From Caldifarciminota bacterium UBA6260 (GTDB lineage Bacteria; Hydrothermota; 32-111), in NCBI GenBank assembly GCA_002441125.1, contig DJVI01000024.1, positions 10,812 through 74,811 of the forward strand: a stretch of 64,000 bases of DNA. Reading direction: 5' to 3'. A program made the translations under genes and the position numbers. The notes beneath the pieces are model-generated. The model did no database searches and had not been told where the DNA came from. It saw only the letters and a program-made list of their open reading frames with translations. Below are positions 8,999-16,640 of this stretch, piece by piece. Numbering within the stretch: position 1 is the stretch's first letter; each line of letters opens with the position of its first letter.

Positions 8999-9350
8999 GG
9001 TTAATTTAAGGTACATAATTTTCGGTTCTGGATGTTGTATAGATACTTTTTTTTCACTTGATTCTGAGTATTATAGATCTGAAAAGATAATACTTGAAAG
9101 AACAGAATCTTATGAAGAGGCTGATATAATTATTTTGTATGGCTGTTTTAGCCAGAGTTCATTTCAATTTATCGAAGATGAAATTTTTAAAAAATCCAAG
9201 AAAAAAATTTATGTTGGTAATTTTACATTTTTGGATGAGAGTATGAAGGATGAAATTGTTAAAAATGTTGATCGCTTGATTTTAGGTTGTCCTGTAGATT
9301 GTAAAAGTTTGATAGAATTTCTTGAAGGGGAATTTTATGACAGAGAATAA
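8985..9350 (+). CDS. NuoB/MbxJ-like Fe-S subunit with altered cysteine set
   Basis: 121 residues, soluble. FGSGCC (Cys17, Cys18) matches the first ligands of the proximal [4Fe-4S] cluster, ADIIILYG matches the family's 'ADvlivtG', and LGCPVDC (Cys102, Cys106) matches 'GCPP'. The third canonical ligand, in 'G-x-C-A', is absent: the text is VGNFTF (Asn79). An extra Cys54 stands in YGCFS, where the family usually has Thr or Pro. The cluster may therefore have three Cys ligands or a swapped one. The archaeal MBS sulfane reductase is described as having a site-differentiated cluster in this subunit, so the loss may be functional. Confidence 0.72.
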   Translation: MLYDKVNLRYIIFGSGCCIDTFFSLDSEYYRSEKIILERTESYEEADIIILYGCFSQSSFQFIEDEIFKKSKKKIYVGNFTFLDESMKDEIVKNVDRLILGCPVDCKSLIEFLEGEFYDRE

Positions 9351-9768
9351 ATATGATGATAGCACTTTTCTTCAGCAGGACATTAAAGATTTGATAACTG
9401 AAAATATAACTTTAATCGGTGATTCTATCTATTTTAAACTTGATGAAAAGAAAGTTTTAACATACACCTTAGATTTTTTATTCAACAAATGGAATTATAA
9501 ATACCTTTCAACTATAGTTGTTATTGAAAAGGAAAAAGGGTTTGTAATAAAGTATATTATAAATTCAACTACAGTTAAAAAAAGTGTTATCGTTGAAGTT
9601 TTTCTTGATAAAACCAATCCTGTCTTTACATCTATAGATATGATATATCCTGTTGCTTCGATATTCGAAAAAGAGATAAATAAAAAATATGGGATCATTT
9701 TTGAAGGTAATCCTGAAACTAAGAACATTATTTCCAACTATATTGAAAAATCTGGGGAGGATTCTTGA
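9337..9768 (+). CDS. NuoC/MbxK-like subunit
   Basis: I choose ATG 9337 (143 residues), preceded by AAGGGG at 9325-9330, over the in-frame TTG at 9322. The C-terminal half reads VEVFLDKTNPVFTSIDMIYP followed by ASIFEKEINKKYGIIFEGNP, matching the NuoC (30-kDa) signature '.P.v.Si...ypaa.w.EREvyDlfGI.F.GhP'. The Asp of 'yDlfGI' is replaced (KKYGI). It is a structural subunit linking the NuoB and NuoD homologues in the peripheral arm. It overlaps its upstream neighbour by 14 bases. Confidence 0.75.
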   Translation: MTENKYDDSTFLQQDIKDLITENITLIGDSIYFKLDEKKVLTYTLDFLFNKWNYKYLSTIVVIEKEKGFVIKYIINSTTVKKSVIVEVFLDKTNPVFTSIDMIYPVASIFEKEINKKYGIIFEGNPETKNIISNYIEKSGEDS

Positions 9769-10874
9769 TAAAAAAGTTTCCTTTCATAGTTAACAATATT
9801 TCACCTGATATTGCTTTAGGGAACATAACTTTTGAATTCAACCTTGATGGCTTTTCTTTTCAGGATCTGAATTTTAATTTTGAGTATGAAAGAAAAAACA
9901 GAAACAGATACTTAAAAGGGCAATCTATTAAAACTGCAACAAAATTGATACCGAAACTTTCTTTTGTTCAATCCCATCATTTTCAGGAAGTTTTTTCTTT
10001 AGCTGTTGAAGATATTTACAATGTAAAAATACCTGACAGGGCAAAAATTTTGAGGATGATAATTCTTGAAATTGAGAGGATATCTGCATCTCTTTTATTC
10101 CTTTCAGCCATTTCATCCTCTCTTGGTTTTGAAACATTCAGATATTGGGTTTTAAAGGATAGAGAAAATTTTTTATCTGTTTTAAAAACTTTCAAAAAGG
10201 ATGAAAACATTTTAAACGATATTATAGTTCCGGGAGGGATAAAGAAAACCATCTACAATGTTGAAATCGAAAGGCTGAATGAATTTTTAGAAAAATATTT
10301 TGAAAGGATCTTACTCGATTATGAAAAGATATTTTTTAAAAACATTTCACTTATTTCTAAAACAAAAAATTTTGGTGTGTTCAAAAAGGAGATTTTAAGA
10401 AAGAATAATGCAACAGGTTTACTTTTAAGAAGCTGTGGGATTAAATTCGATCTTAGAAAAAATGCTCCCTATGAGATGTACAAAAGAGTTGATTTCCCGA
10501 TTTACAATTTTGAAATTTCAGATCTTTATAACAGAATATTATCCCTTTACCTTGAAATTAAAAATTCAATTACGATAATAAAATCATCCTTAAAACTTCT
10601 TAATGAAACTTCGGATGAAAATATTTTGGAGATTATAGATTATGAAGAAAAAATAGGGAATAGGTTCTCATTTAAAAGGATAGAAGGTGTTAACGGTGAA
10701 CTTTCCATATATCTTGAAGTTATCGATTCAAAGATAGAACACATTAAGTTCACTTCACCATCATTCATAAATGGTCTTCTTCTAATGAATAAATTGGAAG
10801 GTGATTACAAACTTTTTGATATTCCTGCGATTTATTCTTCTCTTTTCATAGTTCCTATGGAGGTCTATTTATGA
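9765..10874 (+). CDS. NuoD/MbxL-like large subunit without [NiFe] ligands
   Basis: 369 residues from a TTG start at 9765. GGGGAGG lies four bases upstream and the start overlaps the previous stop (TTGA). IPDRAKILRMIILEIERIS matches the family motif 'vP.RA..iR.i..El.RI'. Hydrogenase homologues hold nickel with an N-terminal 'RxCxxC' and a C-terminal 'DPCxxC'. Here the matching places read KLSFVQSHH (about residues 65-72) and LFDIPAIYSSLF, with no Cys, so it cannot be a [NiFe] hydrogenase. The C-terminus aligns with NuoD 'GSLDxVxGEvDR'. It is the large peripheral-arm subunit of a complex I/MBX-like enzyme; the electron acceptor is unknown. Confidence 0.75.
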   Translation: MIKKFPFIVNNISPDIALGNITFEFNLDGFSFQDLNFNFEYERKNRNRYLKGQSIKTATKLIPKLSFVQSHHFQEVFSLAVEDIYNVKIPDRAKILRMIILEIERISASLLFLSAISSSLGFETFRYWVLKDRENFLSVLKTFKKDENILNDIIVPGGIKKTIYNVEIERLNEFLEKYFERILLDYEKIFFKNISLISKTKNFGVFKKEILRKNNATGLLLRSCGIKFDLRKNAPYEMYKRVDFPIYNFEISDLYNRILSLYLEIKNSITIIKSSLKLLNETSDENILEIIDYEEKIGNRFSFKRIEGVNGELSIYLEVIDSKIEHIKFTSPSFINGLLLMNKLEGDYKLFDIPAIYSSLFIVPMEVYL

Positions 10875-11218
10875 TAGATCTTGTTGGTTTCCTTGAGACA
10901 TTTTTTCAGTTAAAGTATATTGTTAGGAGTGAAAGAAAAGAGTTTCTATTTTATGGGGAAAATGATATAACTTTCCCTTCTCTTGAAAAAGATAAGTGCA
11001 ATTTGTGTAAAATTTGTGTTGATATTTGTCCAACGAAAAGTCTAAAAGTTGATGAAGGTGTTCTTCTTTTTGATATTTCAAGATGTATAGGATGTAATCT
11101 ATGTATAGAAGTATGTCCACATAATGCACTTGTAAAAGTTTATAGTAAGAGGATAATTTTAAAAGATGTAAATGGTATTAAAGAAAATTCTGAAAAAATA
11201 TTTCTAAAAAGGAGTTAA
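10871..11218 (+). CDS. NuoI/MbxN-like two-cluster ferredoxin subunit
   Basis: 115 residues. Two classical [4Fe-4S] motifs: CNLCKICVDICP (Cys43, 46, 49, 53) and CIGCNLCIEVCP (Cys72, 75, 78, 82). It would pass electrons from a soluble donor, most likely reduced ferredoxin, to the NuoB-like subunit. It starts inside the previous stop (ATGA) with GGAGG upstream. It is the last gene of the complex, as subunit N is in mbx/mbs operons. No NuoE/F/G (NADH module) genes are present, which supports ferredoxin rather than NADH as donor. Confidence 0.85.
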   Translation: MIDLVGFLETFFQLKYIVRSERKEFLFYGENDITFPSLEKDKCNLCKICVDICPTKSLKVDEGVLLFDISRCIGCNLCIEVCPHNALVKVYSKRIILKDVNGIKENSEKIFLKRS

Positions 11219-11221
11219 AAG

Positions 11222-11740
11222 ATGTTTATCAAATTAAAAGATAAAGAGCCGCAGAGACCTTTTTACTGTTCAGAAAACGCTGTTCTTATCGGTGATGTTA
11301 GATGTAAAGAATTTTCATCAGTCTGGTTCAATTCTGTTTTAAGAGGGGATATAAACTATATAGAGGTTGGAAGGTATTCTAATATTCAGGATCTTTCAGT
11401 ATGTCATGTAACTTTCGAATTGCCTTGCATAATAGGTGATTATGTGACTGTTGGTCATAACGCGGTTTTGCATGGATGTAATATTTCAAACTATGTTCTA
11501 ATAGGAATGGGAAGTGTTATACTTGATGGTGCGAAGATAGGTGAAGGTAGTATAATTGCAGCTGGAACTGTTGTAAAAGAGAATAGTGTTATACCGCCAT
11601 TTTCTCTTGTTGCTGGTGTTCCGGGACAAGTTAAGAAAACTCTTCCGGAAAGTATAATTGAGGATTTAAAAAAACATGCTGCATCCTATTTTGAGTTTGC
11701 AAAATCTATTAAAGAGAATGGTGAGATTCTTAAATATTGA
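11222..11740 (+). CDS. Gamma-class carbonic anhydrase-like left-handed beta-helix protein
   Basis: 172 residues built of hexapeptide repeats typical of the left-handed beta-helix (IGDYVTVGHN, IGMGSVILDGAKIG, IAAGTVV). The three zinc ligands of the family are present: His62 in VCHVT, His79 in VGHNA, His84 in VLHGC. The C-terminal helix carries AGVPGQVKKTL, as in PaaY/YrdA/CaiE-type proteins. It may hydrate CO2, but many members have no shown activity. It follows the NuoI-like gene by three bases with its own AAGGAG, so it shares that transcript. Gamma-CA-like proteins are also associated with complex I in plants; whether that matters here is unknown. Confidence 0.85.
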   Translation: MFIKLKDKEPQRPFYCSENAVLIGDVRCKEFSSVWFNSVLRGDINYIEVGRYSNIQDLSVCHVTFELPCIIGDYVTVGHNAVLHGCNISNYVLIGMGSVILDGAKIGEGSIIAAGTVVKENSVIPPFSLVAGVPGQVKKTLPESIIEDLKKHAASYFEFAKSIKENGEILKY

Positions 11741-11764
11741 CTTGATAAACATTAAAGTTATAAT
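11737..11764 (+). promoter_or_regulatory. Promoter of the RNase P RNA gene
   Basis: TTGACT at 11737-11742 and TATAAT at 11759-11764 with a 16-bp spacer. The predicted start is at about 11771, exactly the 5' end of the RNA by its P1 helix. The -35 overlaps the stop codon of the carbonic anhydrase gene. Confidence 0.8.
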
Positions 11765-11770
11765 AAAAAT

Positions 11771-12096
11771 GTGGGTAGATGCTGGCTACAAGTTATTACT
11801 TGAGGAAAGTCCGAACTCCATAGGGCAGGATGCCGGGTAACTCCCGGAGAGCGAAAGCTCATGGAAAGTGCAACAGAAAATAAACCGCCTGTGAAAACAG
11901 GTAAGGGTGAAAAGGTGAGGTAAGAGCTCACCATCTGTTCAGGTAACTGAGCAGATTGGCAAACCCCATCCGGAGCAAGATCAAACAGAGGTTGGCTTGC
12001 CCGGCAAAAACCTCGGGTAGATCGCTTAAGATGGCTGGTAACAACCATCTTAGATAGATTGCCAGTTGAACAGAATTCGGCTTACCGTCTACCCAC
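11771..12096 (+). ncRNA. rnpB: RNase P RNA, bacterial class A
   Basis: The ends pair as helix P1 (GTGGGTAGA at 11771 with TCTACCCAC ending at 12096). The conserved 5' core GAGGAAAGTCCGAAC lies near 11802-11818 and the 3' core CAGAATTCGGCTTA near 12071-12084; together they form P4. GGGCAGGATGCCGGGTAACT, GAGAGCGAAAGCTC and the GGTAAGGGTGAAAAGGTGAGG segment are the usual class A elements. Length is about 326 nt. It is the catalytic RNA that trims tRNA 5' leaders. No terminator separates it from asnS, so primary transcripts probably run on into that gene and are processed. Confidence 0.95.
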
Positions 12097-12118
12097 AAAT
12101 TTAAAATTTGGAGGTAAT

Positions 12119-13414
12119 TTGAAATATCTACTTGTTGATGAACTAAAAAATCATATAGGTGAAGAGGTTGAACTGAAAGGGTGGGTATACAATACCAGAT
12201 CGAGTGGAAAAATTTCCTTTTTACTTTTCAGGGATGGAAGTGGAATAGTTCAAGCTGTTTTATACCATCCAAACCATAATGAAGAGATAATCAAAAGATT
12301 CGATGAACTCACTCAGGAAACAAGTCTTGTAGTTTGGGGAAAAGTAAGAGAGGATAAGAGGGCACCATCTGGAGTTGAATTAGATATAATAGATTTTAAA
12401 GTAATCTCAGCTTCAGTTGATTATCCAATTTCTCCAAAAGAACATGGTGTTGACTTTTTACAATCTAACAGACATCTTTGGTTAAGGTCAAAAAAACAGG
12501 CAGCTATAATGAGGGTAAGGAGTGATGTTGTTTTTTATGCGAGAGAGTTTTTCAACAATAGAAAATTTTTATGTATAGATGCTCCAATATTTACACCTTC
12601 AGCATGTGAAGGAACAACAACACTTTTTGAAGTTAATTATTTTGATGAAAAGAAAGTTTACCTTTCACAATCTGGACAACTTTATATGGAAGCAGCAGCA
12701 TTAGCTTATGGGAAGGTTTACTGCTTCGGACCTGCCTTTAGAGCTGAAAAATCTAAAACGAGAAGACATCTGACAGAGTTCTGGCAGATAGAGCCTGAGG
12801 TGGCTTTTTTCAACATAGACGATGACATGGAACTCGCTGAAGATCTCGTTATATATCTTGTCGAAAAGATACTTGAAAGAAGACAGGAGGATTTAAAAAC
12901 ACTTGAAAGGGATATAAAACCTCTTGAAAATGTTAAGAAGCCATTCTATAGGATCACATATGAAGAGGCAATAAAGATTTTGAACAGGAAAGGTATAGAT
13001 ATAAAGTTTGGTGAAGATTTTGGTGCACCAGATGAGGCAGCTATTTCACTAGAATTCGATAGACCTGTCTTTGTCCATAGATATCCTGCTGAAATCAAAG
13101 CGTTCTATATGAAAAGGGATGAAAAGAGACAAGATCTCGCTTTGGGATTCGATATGTTAGCAGGTGAAGGTTACGGAGAAACTATAGGTGGAGGGCAGAG
13201 AGAGGATGATTATGAAACACTTTTAAAAAGGATTGAAGAACATAAACTGCCTGTTGATAATTTCAAATGGTATCTTGACCTTAGAAAATATGGTTCCGTT
13301 CCACATGCTGGTTTTGGACTTGGGATTGAGAGGTTTGTGCAGTGGGTTACCAAAACACAACATATAAGAGAGGTTATCCCATTCGCAAGAACACTCGATA
13401 GAACTGAACCTTAA
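12119..13414 (+). CDS. asnS: Asparagine--tRNA ligase
   Basis: I choose TTG 12119 (431 residues), four bases after GGAGG at 12110-12114, because earlier in-frame codons lie inside the RNase P RNA. The N-terminal OB fold (GWVYNTRSSGKISFLLFRDG) is followed by the class II core. EGTTTLFEV, YLSQSGQLYMEAAALA and FRAEKSKTRRHLTEFWQIEP are AsnRS signatures; AspRS would show 'SPQLYKQ'. Motif 3 is GFGLGIERFVQW. It charges tRNA-Asn directly, so the Asp-tRNA amidotransferase route is not required for Asn. Transcription probably comes from the RNase P promoter. Confidence 0.95.
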   Translation: MKYLLVDELKNHIGEEVELKGWVYNTRSSGKISFLLFRDGSGIVQAVLYHPNHNEEIIKRFDELTQETSLVVWGKVREDKRAPSGVELDIIDFKVISASVDYPISPKEHGVDFLQSNRHLWLRSKKQAAIMRVRSDVVFYAREFFNNRKFLCIDAPIFTPSACEGTTTLFEVNYFDEKKVYLSQSGQLYMEAAALAYGKVYCFGPAFRAEKSKTRRHLTEFWQIEPEVAFFNIDDDMELAEDLVIYLVEKILERRQEDLKTLERDIKPLENVKKPFYRITYEEAIKILNRKGIDIKFGEDFGAPDEAAISLEFDRPVFVHRYPAEIKAFYMKRDEKRQDLALGFDMLAGEGYGETIGGGQREDDYETLLKRIEEHKLPVDNFKWYLDLRKYGSVPHAGFGLGIERFVQWVTKTQHIREVIPFARTLDRTEP

Positions 13415-13435
13415 AAATTTAAATAAGGAGGAAAA

Positions 13436-14587
13436 ATGAAAAAAATCGCTCTTCTTCTTTTCATCTCATTTATTTTTTTCAACATCTTCGCTTTGAAAAT
13501 AAATGAGTTTATAGTAACTCCAACCAGTGCAGAAAAGATAGAACTTTACAATGATGGCTCAAATCCTGTAGATGTTACAGGATATAAACTCTACATAAAA
13601 GGGACAAGTTCAACATCAAGCACAACCTTTAAAAGTTATACTATTTCAGCGGGAGGATATAAAGCTTTTGACCTTGGAACTGCAGAATTTAACGATTCTA
13701 TAGGGCTTCCAAACGATGGTGCAATAATAATTATAAAGGATAGTACAGACAACCTTATAGATTCTGTCGGGTATGGTGATCTTGGTGGAGCACCTTCACC
13801 TATATACAATTTCTCAACAGCGAGAGTTGATAGTACAGGTGATAATGCATTAGATTTCAATATGGATTTTACTCCTACTATGGGAAGTGCTAACGACTGT
13901 CCTTCAAATATGCTTGGAAATGGAAATGTTTTTATAAATGAAGTTTATCCATCAGATTCTAACGATAACTCAGCTTCAGTAGTTGAATACATAGAACTTT
14001 ACAACAATTCAAATACACCTGTTGATATTAGTAACTGGGTTATAGTTTGCGATGATGATTATTATGTCCCATCTGGAACTTCTGTTCCCGCATACGGTTA
14101 TTATGTGTTGTATGACTCATCCTTCCCACAATATTTCTACCTTGATGCTTTAAGAGATAATATATACCTTTACAACAACCTTGGAAACAGGATAGATCAG
14201 GTTGGTTGGCACAACATTCCAGTTGATTCATCTTTCTCAGTTATACCTAATGGAGTAAGAACATTCTTTAAAGGTTACGATGAGATAACTTCTGTTGATT
14301 TTAAGATAGATAAGCAAACTCCTGCAGCTTTGAACGCGATAGAGGAGGTTTTAAACAAAGAGAATTCAGACAAAGATGTAAAAGTTTACTCTTTGAGTGG
14401 AATTGGAATCAGAATAGAATGTGAGAAAGATAAATCAGGGTCAATAGAGATTATTGATAATTCTGGAAGAGTCATATATTCATCATTTTTGAAAAATATG
14501 ATTTTCTCAGCAAAATCAGGCATCTATTTTGTGAAAGTTGAAAGTGAAGGTAAAAGTTCAACATATAAAGTTAACTTAATCAAATAG
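13436..14587 (+). CDS. Secreted protein with two lamin-tail domains and a sorting-like tail
   Basis: 383 residues, strong AAGGAGG Shine-Dalgarno. A signal peptide (MKKIALLLFISFIFFNIFA) precedes two lamin-tail (LTD) domains, about residues 20-130 and 160-275. They show the usual KINEF...EKIELYN and INEVYP...VEYIELYNNS with 'ISNWVIV'. The last ~60 residues are a beta domain ending in GIYFVKVESEGKSSTYKVN, resembling type IX sorting tails. LTD proteins are often cell-surface proteins, sometimes nuclease-associated; no catalytic motif is seen here. It sits 20 bases after asnS and nine before a related gene. Confidence 0.8.
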   Translation: MKKIALLLFISFIFFNIFALKINEFIVTPTSAEKIELYNDGSNPVDVTGYKLYIKGTSSTSSTTFKSYTISAGGYKAFDLGTAEFNDSIGLPNDGAIIIIKDSTDNLIDSVGYGDLGGAPSPIYNFSTARVDSTGDNALDFNMDFTPTMGSANDCPSNMLGNGNVFINEVYPSDSNDNSASVVEYIELYNNSNTPVDISNWVIVCDDDYYVPSGTSVPAYGYYVLYDSSFPQYFYLDALRDNIYLYNNLGNRIDQVGWHNIPVDSSFSVIPNGVRTFFKGYDEITSVDFKIDKQTPAALNAIEEVLNKENSDKDVKVYSLSGIGIRIECEKDKSGSIEIIDNSGRVIYSSFLKNMIFSAKSGIYFVKVESEGKSSTYKVNLIK

Positions 14588-14595
14588 GAGTTATT

Positions 14596-16527
14596 ATGAA
14601 AAAGTTGTTATTTTTATTACTTATTTTTTCACTCTCCCTATTTGTATTTTCAGCTCCTGTTCTGTATATAAACGAGTTTCGCTATGATACTCCTGGTACT
14701 GATACAAACTGTTTTGTTGAAATTAAAGGTATACCTGGAACATCACTCGATTCAGTTAAACTTTTGGGAATAAATGGAAAAGATGATTCTGTCTATAATA
14801 TAATAAATCTTTCAGGTTATACAATACCTTCAGATAGTTATTTTGTTATAGCACAGTCAACAAATGTTCCAAATTATGACCTTGTTACAACACTTGCAGA
14901 TTTTCAAAATGGTCCATCTGATAATATAATTTTAAGGTTTGATTCCCTTGGTTCATACACTACCATAGATGCTGTCTGTTACGGTTTACCTTCAGGTACA
15001 GACACTGTTTTTAGGGGTGAGGGTTGGCCAACATATGATCCAACTCCTTCAACAATCTACACTGCTATTTTGGCAAGATATAATGATCCATTTTTATCAG
15101 ATTTTAACAATAACTATTTAGATTATGCTCATTATAATGTTAAAACACCCGGAACTGCAAACAAACCTTTGAAACCTGTAACTATTGTTCAAATTCAGCA
15201 ATCACCAGACTCTTTCTCATTATACAAAGATTCAACAGTTTTTATTATTGATACATGTATAGTTACTGCCGTTTTTGGAGGTCAATACTATGTAACATCA
15301 ACAACAGGTCCAAAAGAGTGGGATGGAGTTAATGTTTATGGTGATATAGTAAATTACACATACAAGGTTGGTGATACTATTAATTTTATTCATTGTTTTG
15401 TCACAGAATATAACAAAAAAACTGAAATAGTATTTCCAGGAACAGTACTTTACAATTCTGGAGATGGAACTTCTCCAAACCCTTATTCTGTATCACTTTC
15501 CCAGATAGGTGAAAGTTTTGAAGGAGTTCTTATAAAAGTTGGGCCTGTAGATGTATTAACAGCACCTGATGCAATTACTGGTGAATGGATAGTTTCAGAT
15601 GGAGTTGACAGTTTGATAATAGACAATCTTGCAACATACACAGTCCCAAGTGTTGGCTCAAAAGTTTTTATAACTGGAATTCTCGATTATTCTGGAAACT
15701 ATAAATTACAACCAAGGAATAACAGCGATATACAGTATGTTTCTTTCTATAATCTTTCAGGTACTGTTGGACTTGATGATACTTTAGATTGTTCTGGAAT
15801 ATCAGTTATACTTTACAACAATGATGTAAACGATACAATTGTAACTGATTCAACAGGTAATTATGATTTCGGTTCTATACAGGAAGGCACTTACACTCTT
15901 CTTTTCAAAAAAACTTATTATGAAACTGATTCGATGGAACTTGTACTTTCACAGGATACAATCATATCTGTTGTTCTTCCAAGATCTAAGGGTGAAATAA
16001 GTGGAACAATTAATCTTAGTGATAATCCATCAGACCTTTCAAATTCAGTTGTTTATCTTAATTCGGCAGACCCTTATTTACTTACTCTTTCACTTATAGA
16101 TACGACCGGGACAGATGGAAAATATCTTTTTGCAGATCTACCATTTGGTTACAACTTTAAATTGAAATTTGAGCATACAGGTTACGCTTCAGATTCTTTT
16201 GAAATTTTCCTTGATGATTACACAAAAACTTATGACCTGACTTTAACGAAACTGACAGGTATAGATGAGGTTCAAAAAGTTGAAAAGATAGTTGTTGAAG
16301 AAAATGGTGGTGGAATTTTCTCATTCCTTTACAACAAAGAGGTTGAAAATCCAACGAATATCCAGATTTATGATCTAACCGGAAGAAACATAGTTAATAA
16401 ACCTGTTAACTCAGGTAAAGGTGTTTACAAAGTTACTCTTGATAAAAAATTATCTAAAGGTGTTTACTTCATCCAGATAACAGGTGAAGAGAAACCTTTT
16501 GTGAAAAAGTTCGTTATAGTTAACTGA
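14596..16527 (+). CDS. Secreted multidomain protein: LTD, OB-like, carboxypeptidase-regulatory-like domains, sorting tail
   Basis: 643 residues. After a signal peptide (MKKLLFLLLIFSLSLFVFSA) comes a lamin-tail-like domain (LYINEFRYDTPG, about residues 23-180). A beta domain with TYTVPSVGSKVFITGILDYS follows and looks like the OB-type domains that follow LTDs in surface proteins. Next come two carboxypeptidase-regulatory-like beta sandwiches (from NLSGTVGLDDTLD and from GEISGTINLSD). The C-terminus IQIYDLTGRNIVNKPVNSGK...GVYFIQITGEEKPFVKKFVI is a good type IX-like sorting domain. It is co-transcribed with the previous LTD protein and followed by a terminator. It is probably a surface adhesin or matrix protein; no enzyme motif is visible. 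Confidence 0.78.
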   Translation: MKKLLFLLLIFSLSLFVFSAPVLYINEFRYDTPGTDTNCFVEIKGIPGTSLDSVKLLGINGKDDSVYNIINLSGYTIPSDSYFVIAQSTNVPNYDLVTTLADFQNGPSDNIILRFDSLGSYTTIDAVCYGLPSGTDTVFRGEGWPTYDPTPSTIYTAILARYNDPFLSDFNNNYLDYAHYNVKTPGTANKPLKPVTIVQIQQSPDSFSLYKDSTVFIIDTCIVTAVFGGQYYVTSTTGPKEWDGVNVYGDIVNYTYKVGDTINFIHCFVTEYNKKTEIVFPGTVLYNSGDGTSPNPYSVSLSQIGESFEGVLIKVGPVDVLTAPDAITGEWIVSDGVDSLIIDNLATYTVPSVGSKVFITGILDYSGNYKLQPRNNSDIQYVSFYNLSGTVGLDDTLDCSGISVILYNNDVNDTIVTDSTGNYDFGSIQEGTYTLLFKKTYYETDSMELVLSQDTIISVVLPRSKGEISGTINLSDNPSDLSNSVVYLNSADPYLLTLSLIDTTGTDGKYLFADLPFGYNFKLKFEHTGYASDSFEIFLDDYTKTYDLTLTKLTGIDEVQKVEKIVVEENGGGIFSFLYNKEVENPTNIQIYDLTGRNIVNKPVNSGKGVYKVTLDKKLSKGVYFIQITGEEKPFVKKFVIVN

Positions 16528-16528
16528 T

Positions 16529-16558
16529 AAAAGCGAGGGGAAATCCCTCGCTTTTTTA
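16529..16558 (+). terminator. Rho-independent terminator after the LTD operon
   Basis: AAAAGCGAGGG (16529-16539) pairs with CCCTCGCTTTT after a five-base loop and runs into six Ts. This is the clearest intrinsic terminator of the window and ends the RNase P-asnS-LTD transcript. Confidence 0.9.
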
Positions 16559-16578
16559 TTAAATCTATTATATAATTA

Positions 16579-16607
16579 TTGACTTTTACCCATTTATTTG
16601 ATATATT
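16579..16607 (+). promoter_or_regulatory. Promoter of the lysine/threonine catabolic operon
   Basis: TTGACT at 16579-16584 and TATATT at 16602-16607, spacer 17 bp. Start predicted near 16614. A leader of about 27 bases contains the AGGAGG at 16631-16636 used by the aminotransferase gene. Confidence 0.6.
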
Positions 16608-16640
16608 TTACTTTTAATTTCCTTTTACACAGGAGGTATG

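Noticed and set aside
3590..11218. Membrane-bound [NiFe] hydrogenase (MBH/Ech)
   Set aside because: The NuoD-like subunit has none of the four nickel-binding Cys and two antiporter-like subunits are present; MBX/MBS type fits better.
11758..12048. Open frame on the minus strand across the RNase P RNA
   Set aside because: It is the antisense of a structured RNA and shows no protein-like conservation.
12059..12118. Longer asnS start within the RNase P RNA
   Set aside because: The extra 20 codons are RNase P sequence; GGAGG and TTG at 12119 give a proper start with the OB domain intact.
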